From: Lucifuga dentata
Taxonomy: Eukaryota > Chordata > Actinopteri > Ophidiiformes > Bythitidae
Reading direction: 5' to 3'
Length of the DNA: 64,000 nucleotides
Assembly: GCA_014773175.1 (NCBI GenBank)
Contig: VXCM01002100.1
Span: 3,038-67,037 of the forward strand
Program-made: the position numbers and the translations under genes
In this document: positions 1-11,600 of the stretch, in pieces
Numbering within the stretch: the first letter of the stretch is position 1
Layout of the letters: each line of letters opens with the position of its first letter
The notes under the pieces: model-generated
Seen by the model: the letters and a program-made list of their open reading frames with translations, nothing else
The model's database searches: none
Told to the model about the DNA's origin: nothing

Positions 1-566
1 CCCCCCCCCCCCCCCCCCCTTGTGACACCTCTGCTTCACAGAACCCAAGAGAATTTCACCTTTGACCTTTCCTGATTTTAACATTTAATAGCATTTTGAC
101 CAAACTCAGTAGTTACTGGCCTGTTGGTGGTATATTTTGATGCAGACAGATACATTTTTTTTCCTCCTTCAGAGCATTCCAAATTGCATTTCAGACATGT
201 TTAAAACACTTACTCTGTTTTGAACTGGAGCTCTGAGAAAACTGTCCAGCAGCAGGCAAGCCCTATATGTCAGGGGTCAGTATCTGCTGTGCTAAAACAA
301 ATAGATTTTTTGAGTTTGGCTGTAAAGTTATGTCATTGCTGTTTATTCTGTTCCATGCCGCATACACACCACACTTTGCGCCACCTGCTTCCATTGAGCC
401 ACTGCAGAGGCTTTATAGTAATATGTGATCTCTTATAAGGCTCTGCTTCCACCCACTATTTAAAAGTAGACACTCAAACTACATAATCAAGAATCAAAGC
501 CTATATTCATGTTGATATCTGCCATGATTTCTACCTTACTGCAGCATGAGTCAGGTATGGCTAGCA

Positions 567-938
567 CAGTGGTTCTCAAGGTCTTTGAACCATGTACCAC
601 TTCTGAGCACAACAAAACATCATTGTAACACCTCACCAACAAGCACCAACTCTAAAAAAAAAAAAAAAAAAAAAAAAAATCATTGATAAATGTCAGGCAT
701 GCATGTATGTGTGACACCAACAATTTTTAAAAATCGAATTCTTAATTTAAAAAAGAATTATAAACTTTAAAAAGCATTTCTGGATGAAATTAGTTTTATT
801 TGTGACTATGCACAATATGAGCATTTCTATGGACTTCAATTCTTTTGATTCTCTACAGAAATATCCAGTCATCTGGTGTACCACCTTGAGGTGCTTCAAG
901 TACAGTACTACTCATGGTACACAGTTTGAGAACTACTA
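567..938. mobile_element. hAT-like MITE (decayed)
   Basis: The left end reads CAGTGGTTCTCAA and the right end reads TTTGAGAACTACT, imperfect terminal inverted repeats of about 13 bp. This CAGTGGTTCTCAA-type end is typical of non-autonomous hAT elements in fish. An A-run lies inside. There is no coding capacity. A clean 8-bp target duplication is not visible, so the exact borders are uncertain. Confidence 0.6.
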
Positions 939-1122
939 GCTTAATGTGTACAGGAAAGTAAACGGACTTTAAGTTTTGTGTCTGAAATAATTGATGTAAA
1001 ATCTTTCCTGTAATGACAGGCATTTTGTGTATGTGAACTGTCTTGAAAAAAAGGTTATTTAAAAAACAGACTAATTTACATCTCTACCAAGCAGTTTTAT
1101 TCTCTTGCTGTTTTTTAATGAA

Positions 1123-1149
1123 ATATATATAGATATAGATATAGATATA
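1123..1149. repeat. ATATAG-type microsatellite
   Basis: Short run of ATATAG/GATATA units upstream of scarb2. No other feature. Confidence 0.7.
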
Positions 1150-1516
1150 AAATGTTTTATTGTGCATTCTTGGTAATATCAATTAATGTGATATGGGGTT
1201 AAAAACATAAATAATAATACATTAAAAAAAAAACAGAACACAAGTAATTTACAGTTTGAATGATGTTACCTGGAATGCATAAGTAAAAAAATGACAAATT
1301 CATAAAAATTGAGCTTATCTGCTTCTGCAAATTAATTCATCCTATATAACAAATGTCGGAGTTTATTTGCCTCATGATGGCATCGTGTGCACCACAATTT
1401 ACAACATTTTTCTCCACATTTTTGTCTGGTTGGAGTCACTACTGCTGCAGAATCACATCATCCACTTCCATTCTGTCAAAAGAATCACACAGCTGTCGGT
1501 TCCCCCTTTCTATGAG

Positions 1517-1748
1517 CCCCGCCCTGAAATCAGTCGATGAAATTCAATATTGCACTCAGCCGCGACTGACCAATCACAGCAGAGAGAGGGTGGTCTCAGG
1601 ACGGTGGTCCGGGATGCCGCCAGCCAATCAGAAGAGGAGAAAAGCTCGTGTCAACGATCGTTGGTTACTCAAATGACACATTATTCATGTCCACGCTGAG
1701 CTTATTTAAGGAGGCACGATGAGGTGATAAAAGGAAGCAGTATAAAAG
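1517..1748 (+). promoter_or_regulatory. Promoter-like cluster: GC box, two CCAAT boxes, TATA box
   Basis: A GC box (CCCCGCCC, 1517-1524), CCAAT at 1570-1574 and 1624-1628, and TATAAAA at 1741-1747 lie in a GC-richer patch about 0.9-1.1 kb upstream of the scarb2 start codon. They could serve an upstream scarb2 transcript start, or another transcript on either strand, because CCAAT boxes work in both orientations. No exon directly downstream can be identified. Confidence 0.35.
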
Positions 1749-1918
1749 CACCGGTTTCTGCTTGTGAGTAGAACAGCTGTACAGGAAAGGGAGGAGATGA
1801 TGCAAGTTAAAACTTGTAGTTTTTAAGTAATTTTCAAAATAATGTCCCTGCATGTGAATCAATAAACGCCCTCTCAGGTCATGAAAAGTGTGCAGGTGAA
1901 ATAAGGCATCTGGCGAAT

Positions 1919-1926
1919 CCACGTGG
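1919..1926. promoter_or_regulatory. Palindromic E-box CCACGTGG
   Basis: CACGTG core about 715 bp upstream of the scarb2 ATG. TFEB/TFE3 and other bHLH-ZIP factors bind this core, and lysosomal genes often carry CLEAR elements (GTCACGTGAC-like). Here the flanks are C/G, not GT/AC, so the match to CLEAR is partial and the role is inference. Confidence 0.3.
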
Positions 1927-2639
1927 ATGAGCTAATGCTAATTCAATAATCCTTCAAACATGCCACTTATTGAAATATTAATAACTTGTAGCACATCAAC
2001 ATGATGTGGAACACATGCATGATTGTTTAACCAATCAGACTAAATGATAAATAATAATTAAACAACACATAGCCTAAAACGAGGAATACGTTTACGCAGG
2101 TTCATCTTCATTTTCACTTGTTTTGTCATAATGCTGTTTGAAAAGATGACATCAGCCGTGTAAGCACATCACTCCATTTTTTTTTAAACACACAAATACT
2201 ATACACACACACCACCCATACCGCCTCCAAAGCGACACTGTTCGCAGGAGCGCGTTCATTAATGCGTAGAGGAAGAGGAGGAGTAGGGGAGTCCCTCTTC
2301 AGCTCCGTCCACTCCGATCACAGCTGCTATTTTATTGCTGCACCGCATCCGAGCATCTCTCTCCTCCGTTATTCAGGTGCCAAATTGAGTGTTATGCCGC
2401 AAATTGATGAAAAGTGCCAACATTTTAAAATCTGAACATATTTTACCTGAAACTACGCCAAAGCGCTCGAGGGTGAAGAGAGAGAAGTTTAACCCAGCTG
2501 CTGCTCAGGATTCGACGGATTCCAGATTTGGACGGTCCCCTCCACACCTTTCACTTCTTACCGGTAGTTATTTGGGGAAGTTACCCCCGACTTTAGTGAA
2601 GTTTTCTTGGTCTTTAAGGACAGTTCATCCGCCAGCATC

Positions 2640-5600
2640 ATGACTCGGAGATCCTGTGCCATTTACGCCACCGGAATCGTGTGCGCTCACCTCCTGATAG
2701 TGGGGATCGCCCTGGTTGTGGCTCAAGTCTTCCAAACACTGATACATAGCCGGTTAAAAAAGGTGAGTTTTTACCAGTCCTTCATTTGTTTTTTGGGGTT
2801 TTTTTTCTTGTTTTTAAAGGTTTGTCTTCTACTTAAATTGTCCGATCTTTGGTCTGTTCCACGTTCCTTCCATCTGTCACACTTCAGGGGTTAAAGCGTT
2901 TCAGCTGCGGCGTCCAGTTACACATTACACACAGCTCATGTGTAGGGTTAAATATCAATCAGTGTGTAATGCTTTAAATTCAACTTTGTTTGTAATTTCA
3001 TTATTTATGGTGCTGCAATCTGCACCTACAGCTCTGCAGGACGAACCCAAGCGTTTGCGTTTATGAACCCGCATGATCCGGGCTTGTGCAGCGTGGAAAG
3101 TCGCTTTATATGTGATGCGGGTTCGGCGTTTTGTTCTTTTAGGAAGGGCAGATGACTATTTAACACGAATAATTTTCATTTAACACCTAAATACTCAATA
3201 AATTGTCAGATTTATGGAAGAGTCATTCAGCCCATGCTGAGACCGGCCTCTTTGGCTGTCAGAAGTGAGATTTTCATGACCTTAGCCCAATTTACAGTAT
3301 TTTTTTTAATTCATCTGGCACCATTTTTTTTTTAATGAATATACCGCGTTTCATTAATTTACACTGATCCATTATAACATTCACCACATGACTGCAATAG
3401 GTGTTTGGTGAATTTGAGGTACCGGCATTGAGGAAAGCGCTGTCCTTGTGTCGGATCTCCTTCCTGACGGATTCCTTTCTGATAAACTGTCCAGTTTTGA
3501 GGTGACCTGGTGACACATTTCAGCAGATGGAGCCTCACTTCTGGCTGGTGCTTAGGCTTAGGAGGGGTAGAAACAGGAGAAATATAGAAATTTCACCAGC
3601 AGAGAGAGGTAGGGGGAAGTATGTTGTGTGACGGAATGGGGGAAGGGAGCATGCTGAATGACCAGGGCAAGGGAGTCCCTGTCTCTGAGTGGACTTCTGT
3701 TAAGTTTTGCATGGATTGGCAGGATGGGGGTGGTGGCACCCCCCACCCTTTATAGAGATGAAACCAGTCAGTGTAATTAGACATCCTGCTGATTTGATGT
3801 ACACCACATGCTCATATTCAAATGTAAATTATGTGCATTTGTTCTGTAAGTCTAAACCATTGAGAATGTCAGGCTGGATGTTTTCTATAAAGTGGGGGTC
3901 CACACTGCCTGACCTGATTTTTATAAAACTGATTATCTGTTTTTGAGTCCTAAAATGCCTCAGCACTAGCATCAATACACATATACTTCATTGTAGCTTT
4001 CTAATTAACTTTTTAATGTCACATTGAAATCATGCCTGAGTTCAGGTTGAAATTTACCCAGAAAAGGCTGCTAAAACCTGCTCCATCCTCACCTCTAAAT
4101 GTAGCTCCACATGTAATATAAGGCAGTGTTTGCTTTGCCTTCTAGTGAATTAAGCGAAAAGCACCTCTCAGATAGTCAACTTGTGCAGTGGCGTGTCTAG
4201 ATTTCTGGGGACTAGTGGGCTAGTAATGGTGGGAGAACATGGAATGATAATTGTTACCTGTTATGGAGTCAATGCCATATATTTACATGGTCCTGAATAG
4301 AAGCATTATATTTTTAGGAGCTGGGTTGGATGGCGACCCCAGAGGGACTGGGGATTATGGCAGCTGCCATCCCATATATCCACTGCTTCACTCTCCCCTT
4401 TGAAATAGTTTGGATTATTCTGTCTGCTCGTAATCTTTATTTTCACATCTTACTCTGTTGCTCCAAAGAGGTAATTTCCCGTGCTTAAGAAAACAAAAAA
4501 GCAACGAGCTGGTCAGCAGAATTGCTCGACAGGCCATTTGTCTGAATGGGGGACACACAAACAGCTGCCTCACTGACACAGTTTTTCCCTCCTGATGGCA
4601 AATTTAGGTCTGCGTCTCATTATTCTCATTCTGAATCATGGCATCTTTCCATGGGAGAGACAGATTAATAGTTACTCAAAGTTCTATGATGGGACATCAT
4701 TCTGAGGTGACGAGCGATTAAAGAAAGTGACAACAGAGCTATTCCTCTTTCACATAGTCTTCCTATTGAATCAGGCCGGTTTGGACATGTTGAACTATCT
4801 CTAAAAAAAAAATCTACCTAATCTGATGTTAAACGCAAGTGTCTATGATGATGTTGCGAATTTACACAGAACAGCTCAAAGTTACCTTCAGGACACAGAT
4901 ACATGTGGTATGCTGTGTATGGAGAAGAATGCTGTGAGAGCCATGCAAGGAATTTGACAGACTTCTTGGCCCGGGGGCAGGATTTTTGCCTGAGAGCAAG
5001 CTGGCGTTGCCTTGTTGTTCCAGCTTCAGCCTATCGTGAGGTATTCTGCTTTGACGAAGAAGCAGAAAAGAAAAACAATCCCTCGCGCCACTCCTTAAAG
5101 CTGCGTTTTGGAGAGTAGACCTTTTTCAAGGTAGCATGACTAACTGACACGAGAACATTCAAGAGCAGGGTCATGCTGCTAAAGCACAGTGCAATGCTTT
5201 TTGCAATTAAAATGCAGATCAGCGTCGAGTCTCATTTGCAAACAGAGGGAGCACTTATAATAATTGTTTCTGGCTGTTATTTATGTATTTATTTCATTTG
5301 TTGCATGCTGGTTAGAGTAGGATATTATCACACCACTCCTAAACTTGTTGTTTGACTAAGGTTTGGTTCACATAACCCTTGTTGTTTAAGTTGAGATCAT
5401 CACTAAACCATGATTCAGCTCTCTCCCAACAGCATGGAAAAACACTCCGTTAATATACCTCCCCACTGTGTCCTTCAGTTGTTTGTTGTGGTAGATCAAG
5501 GTTTTGAACATATCTCAAGAGATAAATGATGCCCATATAAGTTTGAAGGCTTTGCAAAGACCTTTGTCCAAGGTCCATAAACACATGGATTCCTGCAGTC

Positions 5601-8600
5601 TATAGTATTCTTTATCAAACTTCACAGAGTTGCAGAGGAAAGGCCAGATACCAAGCAAGCCTGATTCAAACGGGGGCATAGTTCACATCGTCTTTTGAAA
5701 GGGATCAACTTGGGTTAATTCTCCTCGCTTGATGTAATCGTCTGTACAAGGTGTTTGGTCATATGGCACAGACTGCTAATGATTGTCCTGAGCAATGTGG
5801 TTTGTCCTTTTGAATTACCTGGTTTGACTTCAGCACTTAATTAATTGCAGAATGACAAAGACTCAAGAGAGTGGGGATTCTTAAATACTTTCAGTTCCTC
5901 CTAACTGTGTCTTATCTCGGGACATTTTGTTGGAATGGTAAGCCCAGCTGTAAAGTCATATATTGTGCTTTATGGTTGAACAATGTGATCCTCACACTCA
6001 CCACAGGAAGCAGTGAATTAGCTCATAGTTTTTATGACCAGATGAACGTAAAAACATAGAAAGCAAGATGGAAATGATTAGCTGATTTAGTTTGATGACA
6101 GAAAAAAAAAAAATAATTTCAACAACATTTAAGACTTAAAGTAAAAACAATCACTTGCTGGCTGCAGCTTTGCAAACATCAATATTTACAGCATTTCTCT
6201 GATTCATATATGTTAATTTGACTTTTTTTAAAACTGTTTATAGTCTGAATGATTAACAAATTGAGCAAAACTTTCCTGAAAGAGTAATCTGTAATGAAGT
6301 TGAATCATCTTGACTTTTCTTCAATGTCTAGTAGAGAAGATATCTTGATTGACCCTCTCTGACTTAAGGATGCTTTTGTAAAGGATGCAACAAACCACCA
6401 AAGAATTCTATAGATAAACACCCATTTGAATCCCAGAAGTTGTAACTCAAACAGGAAATGATGGTTTTGTGTTCTTGTCTGCCACACCCTAAGCCTCCTC
6501 TGTCCAGCAAGTATCTGTGAGAACGCTGAAGACAATGCATGGCCTTCCTCAAATAAAACTCACTGTACTCAGGGGGCAGAGCTTTTAAGGAACTACTCAT
6601 GAAAAAGAGAGGAAAGGAAGGAAATGGGTAATTTCTCATTTTTAAGTTTATAAATAACCCTCTTGAAAGGAAAAATAGCTTCTTTATTAAAGTCAAACTT
6701 AGTAACAGCGTCTACCGGCAGTCTAAAGTGTCGAAATAAACTCTTGCCGCGTTTAATCTCTTGAACTTGTCTCATCTGACTTTTACATTCAGTTTGATGC
6801 AAATCCTGTTGAAATGATGAGTCACTGTTTTGGTATAAACTTTCAACACACCACTGCAGTGTTTGTGTGGGCTGACTAACCCAGAGTCGGACTCGTCCAG
6901 GCTTGCTGATGTAGTTTTGTCTCAGATTTTCTGCTTGTCCTGATGGTTTTTCAACTATGAAGGACTTTTCTCACCTTCTCTCTGGGTTTTGGGGTCTTGG
7001 CCTGGCATCAGCTCCTTGCAGAAAGTGCCATGTGCGCGCTCAATAGGCATAATTTTCGAAAAGTTGCCAAAGGGGTCTGACAGTACCCAAATGTAACTCA
7101 AATATTCTTAAATTTGAGACACTAAAATGTCTTTGCCATTGTTGTCGAACCCCAAGTTTCATTGTCTTGCTTGTCTCTCAGACTGAATGTTGTTTCTTTT
7201 TTTTTTTTTTTTTTTTTTGTTCACTTATAGGAAATTACTTTGACAGAAAAGAGCCAAGTGTTTGAGTCATGGAAGAATCCCCCCCCACCTGTTTATATGG
7301 AGTACTATTTCTTCAACGTGACCAATCCAGAAGTGTTCTTAGCTGGTGGGAAGGCGTCTGTCAAACAGATTGGACCCTACACTTACAGGTAGGTTTGCAC
7401 CCAAATCCCATTAATCTCTGGCATCCCTGGAATACAGAGGCATGTTTAAATGTTTTTAGTATAAAATCATGCGAAAAGAAATGTAACAGTTTTCTAAATG
7501 AGTAGTTTTGGGCCCTATGCATAGTACAACTAGTACATTGCATCCTTTGATTGAAAGAAAAGATGAATAGCTGCAATTTCACCTCATTTTTAAAGGTGAC
7601 CCGCCTGGGTCACCTTTAAAAAGCTCACAGTCCAAAACTTAGAATTAAGAACATCATGCCTGCAAGTGGGTGTCAGCTTAATCTTCTGCAGTAATATGAT
7701 GAGGTGCAGATTCAATTGATTTCCATCAAAGTTTGGATTAAAATATTGATGTGTATTATATGGAATATTGGTAGTGTTTGATAACAATGTCCACTGGCAC
7801 TGAAAATGGTCATGAAAGGTTGGAAAAGTGGTCAAACATTTCTAACTTAATTTTCAAATCAAGAAAAATCTTCATAGTAACATCTAAATAATTGGGGTAA
7901 TTGACTGATTTTAATCTTCTGCTTTTCCACACCAGGGAATACAGGCCAAGAGAAAATGTGACTTTCCTGGAGAACGGCACCAAGCTTTATGCCCTGAACC
8001 CCAAAACCTTTGTTTTCGTCCCCGAGAAGTCAGTTGGTAACCCTGAGGTTGACATCGTCAGGACTGTCAACATTCCATTTGTGGTAAGATGTGGTGTCTC
8101 TACATCCACTACATGTGGATGTAGAAATATTCTTTAAATAAATGTGAGACACAAATACAACACTAGCTACTTTGTACCTTAAAGTAGTCTTTTATGACAG
8201 CGCTTGCAAGCAGGAGAGACAAGCTTTGCTAAGCTCTGTAAATGTCTCTCAGTGGGACTAAGTTACAACCCTCTGTTAGGATAGAGGCCACACAAACATC
8301 ATCATCCATGTTCCTTGATATGGAAATAGGTGCACAATTGAATCGCCTTCACATTGTTGAGTTACTTTCCAGGAAAGTATCAGGAAGAAGACCTTCACCC
8401 GGGTCATATCTCTGCTTACTGGAACATTCCCATCAGAAATAATTTCTTTCTCATAAGAAAGAACATTGTTATATCTCTCTGCTTAATGGAACATTCCCAT
8501 CAGAATACACAGTTTCTCAAGGACAAGAACATTGTTAACAAGTTAATTCAGGGCAAAATGTTAAATGAAATTTAACTGGTTATATAGTCATGATTAATGC

Positions 8601-11600
8601 CATGCATAAGCAATGACTGTAATTTTTCCATAACAAATATCTACGGCCAATCATAGAAGTTCCTCACTTTTGTGGCTTTAAGTCATTTGATTGATTCTCA
8701 TCCTTTACCTCCAATCTTTTCCCTCTCTCTCTTTGTCTTTGTTCTCTCATTGTTCATTTTTTTTGCTAGGCGGTGATGAATGAGCTGAACTCCTACTCCT
8801 TCATCCTGCGTACTTTTGTTTCTATGTGGATGACCAGCATAGGCATTGACATGTTCATAACGCGCACTGTCCATGAAGTTCTGTGGGGCTTCAAAGACCC
8901 TCTTCTCTCAAAGATACACGCCATGAAGCCAGACGTGGATGAATATTTTGGCCTGATGTGGAAGGTGAGCTATGCACATTAACATTACGCACATGCATTT
9001 TTTTCCCCATCTTAAAGTCTATTTTAGGGCAATAACCTTAAGAAAGCTCAGTTTACTTGCGTAAGGTGTTGCTAGTTAGGGTTAACGAAACAACAGCTAA
9101 GAGGAAGCCAGCACTAACGTCATTTAGAAGAAGTGAGATTGACTTAATGCTGATGGAAAACACTTACACTTCCTTTTTATCTGTATTGTAATGTCTGCAA
9201 GTAGTGGCACTCAATGATGATGTGACACTAGGAAAAAGCTCAGTCAAACAAGACTTGTGATCCTAAGAATGCACAGCACAGTGGCAGCATGCCAGGGCTG
9301 TAGTTTTTGCTGATGTCAATACAGTTAATCATGAATACAAGCAGTATCTCTGCACAGTATTCACTCCTTTGTCAGCAGACAAACACTGTTTCTAATTCAG
9401 TTCCTCTCTTCGCCGTCTCCTGAACCTCATGTCTTGTTCTTTTATAGAAAAATGGAACCCATGAAGGTGAGTTTGTGTTCTACACTGGGGAGGAGAACTA
9501 CTTGGATTATGGCAAGATCGACACATGGAATGGCCTGAGGTGAATACTGAACCATATCTGTTTAATTTTCCCATTTTCCTGCTTTTTGTCCCTATTCCCT
9601 CTATTACGTAGCAGTATTTCATTGATAGAAATTATTTCTTTTCAGCATATGCTTCCAGTTATACTGTTCATTTACTGAGTTGCACAACTTGTGTTCGAAC
9701 ATGATGAAAGAATTCAAAGTCCAAAAGCAAAAAGCCATTGCTCTTTAAGAAGAAGAGGATTGCAAAATGAATGTTTGAACACCTGAAATCACTCTGCAGT
9801 TTTTAAGTAACCAGCTTGAGTAGGCAGATTTTTGCTTGCAAATCAATGCAGATACACCAAGCATCAATATATCCCATTGTCTCCAAATCAACAGCAAGAT
9901 GTCATGGTGGTCTTCCAATCAGAGCAACATGATCAATGGTACGGATGGCGCAGTCTTCCACCCTCTGCTGTCCAGAAACGAGCTGCTCTACATCTTTGCT
10001 GCCGATCTCTGCAGGTATATTTTACACGTGGTTGTAAATTTGTTTACAGCCAAAGCAAACACAAAGCACTGTCACCAGACTATCCAGCAAGTTGATTTGT
10101 CAGGAGACAGCAGCTGAGTCATATGCTTAGGAATTCAGTGATATGGACCTTGATTGTGGTCATTACAGAACAATAGTGATGCTGAAACACAATGCAGGAT
10201 GTTCTTTGAGTTTGACTTCCTGCTCTTAAAGGCATGATTGTGCAAGAAGTTAACAATAGATGGAATCCTGTGAATGTCTTGTTTTGTTTTACAGTCATCA
10301 GAACTGTCATAGTTTGTATTTGCAGTCCTAAAAATGTAACATTACATCTCTATTCCCTAAACTGTTCACTAATGCACCTCCCCCCTCTTTTTCAGGTCTA
10401 TCCATTTGGCCTATGTGGAAGATGTGGAGGTGAAAGGCATCCAGGCTTACCGCTTTGCACCCCCTGATGATGTACTTATGAGTCCCAAAGACAATCCAGC
10501 CAACGAGGGCTTCTGTGTGCCAGCTGGAGACTGTCTCGGCACCGGTGTGCTTAAAGTCAGCGTTTGTCGAGAAGGTATGATCACTGCCCATTTCCCCCAG
10601 TTTGACCTCCATAGTTAGCCACAGAGCCTGACCCAGTTACCCAATACTTCCCCCTTTGATGTTAATAAATCTAACCCCATAACCCAGTTCTCAACCTCCA
10701 AAATGCCCTTTCATCTGTACTTTGTGGGGAATCACAGTATCGAACATTCTCAGTATTTAAGCAGATTGCCAGATTTCACTCAGTACATTGTTCAATGATT
10801 AACTATATTTGATGACCACTGAAGTATTTTATAGCGGTCATTGAGTAGAGGGTGATGGCTGCGATAAAGTAATCTCCACAAAGCTGGATTGTTGTGAGAA
10901 CATTGCAGCATCAGTCCTCCTTGTTCCGCTCCTGTAACCCCATAAAACTATTTTTTAGCTTTTACATGGTTAAGTTTCAGAATGTACTGTTTTATTGTAG
11001 GAGAAAGACTGTTCCTGTTGTTTTGCCAAGGTGTAAATAGAGTGTTAGCTGAATGATTTTGAACATAACCAGCACTGGTGAAACTCACACAATCATAAAC
11101 CCTGATTGGCTGTCTGCATTGGCTTCTATAATCACAGGCTGTTGTTTGTACTTGATTTTAACTTCAGATACACATACACATAGCCAGGTTAAACAGGAGA
11201 CAGCCATTGACTGACGTGTGTATGTATATATCTGTATATATATTTTTTTTCTCCACAAGGTGCTCCCATCGTGGTGTCTTTCCCCCACTTTTATCAAGCG
11301 GACCCCGTATACATCAACGCCATTGATGGACTCAACCCCAACAAGGAGGAACATGAGACGTACCTTGACCTACAACCGGTATGGCTAATATTTAAATCCC
11401 TGCAGATTAGGGCATGGCATTGAATTTGTGTTGAGACCTGCCACGTTTATGAATGTGCCTTATCTAAATGACAGTAGATAGAAGTATTTTTATGGTGATT
11501 TACTACAGTGCATTTAATATTATTGTTTGTTTTGCCCATGTTTTATGACCCAAGTTCATTTCAGCAGTAAGTGTACTGTACTTAGGCAAATGGGCTGCTT

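Larger units (their letters stand above)
1..1500. other. Intergenic, no gene seen
   Basis: The window opens on a run of 19 C. I see no exon with convincing coding character in this stretch. It holds an A-run (about 654-679), an hAT-like MITE (567-938) and a short ATATAG-type microsatellite near 1123-1149. The open frame around 1353-1676 has no recognisable domain and covers the promoter-like GC-rich patch, so I do not call it a gene. Confidence 0.6.

Noticed and set aside
1353..1676. 107-residue open frame on plus in the GC-richer upstream patch
   Set aside because: No domain, no splice context, and it overlaps the CCAAT/GC-box cluster; more likely regulatory DNA.
2607..2639. Upstream extension of the scarb2 frame
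   Set aside because: It begins with TTG; the first ATG in frame with a good context is at 2640, directly before the anchor segment.
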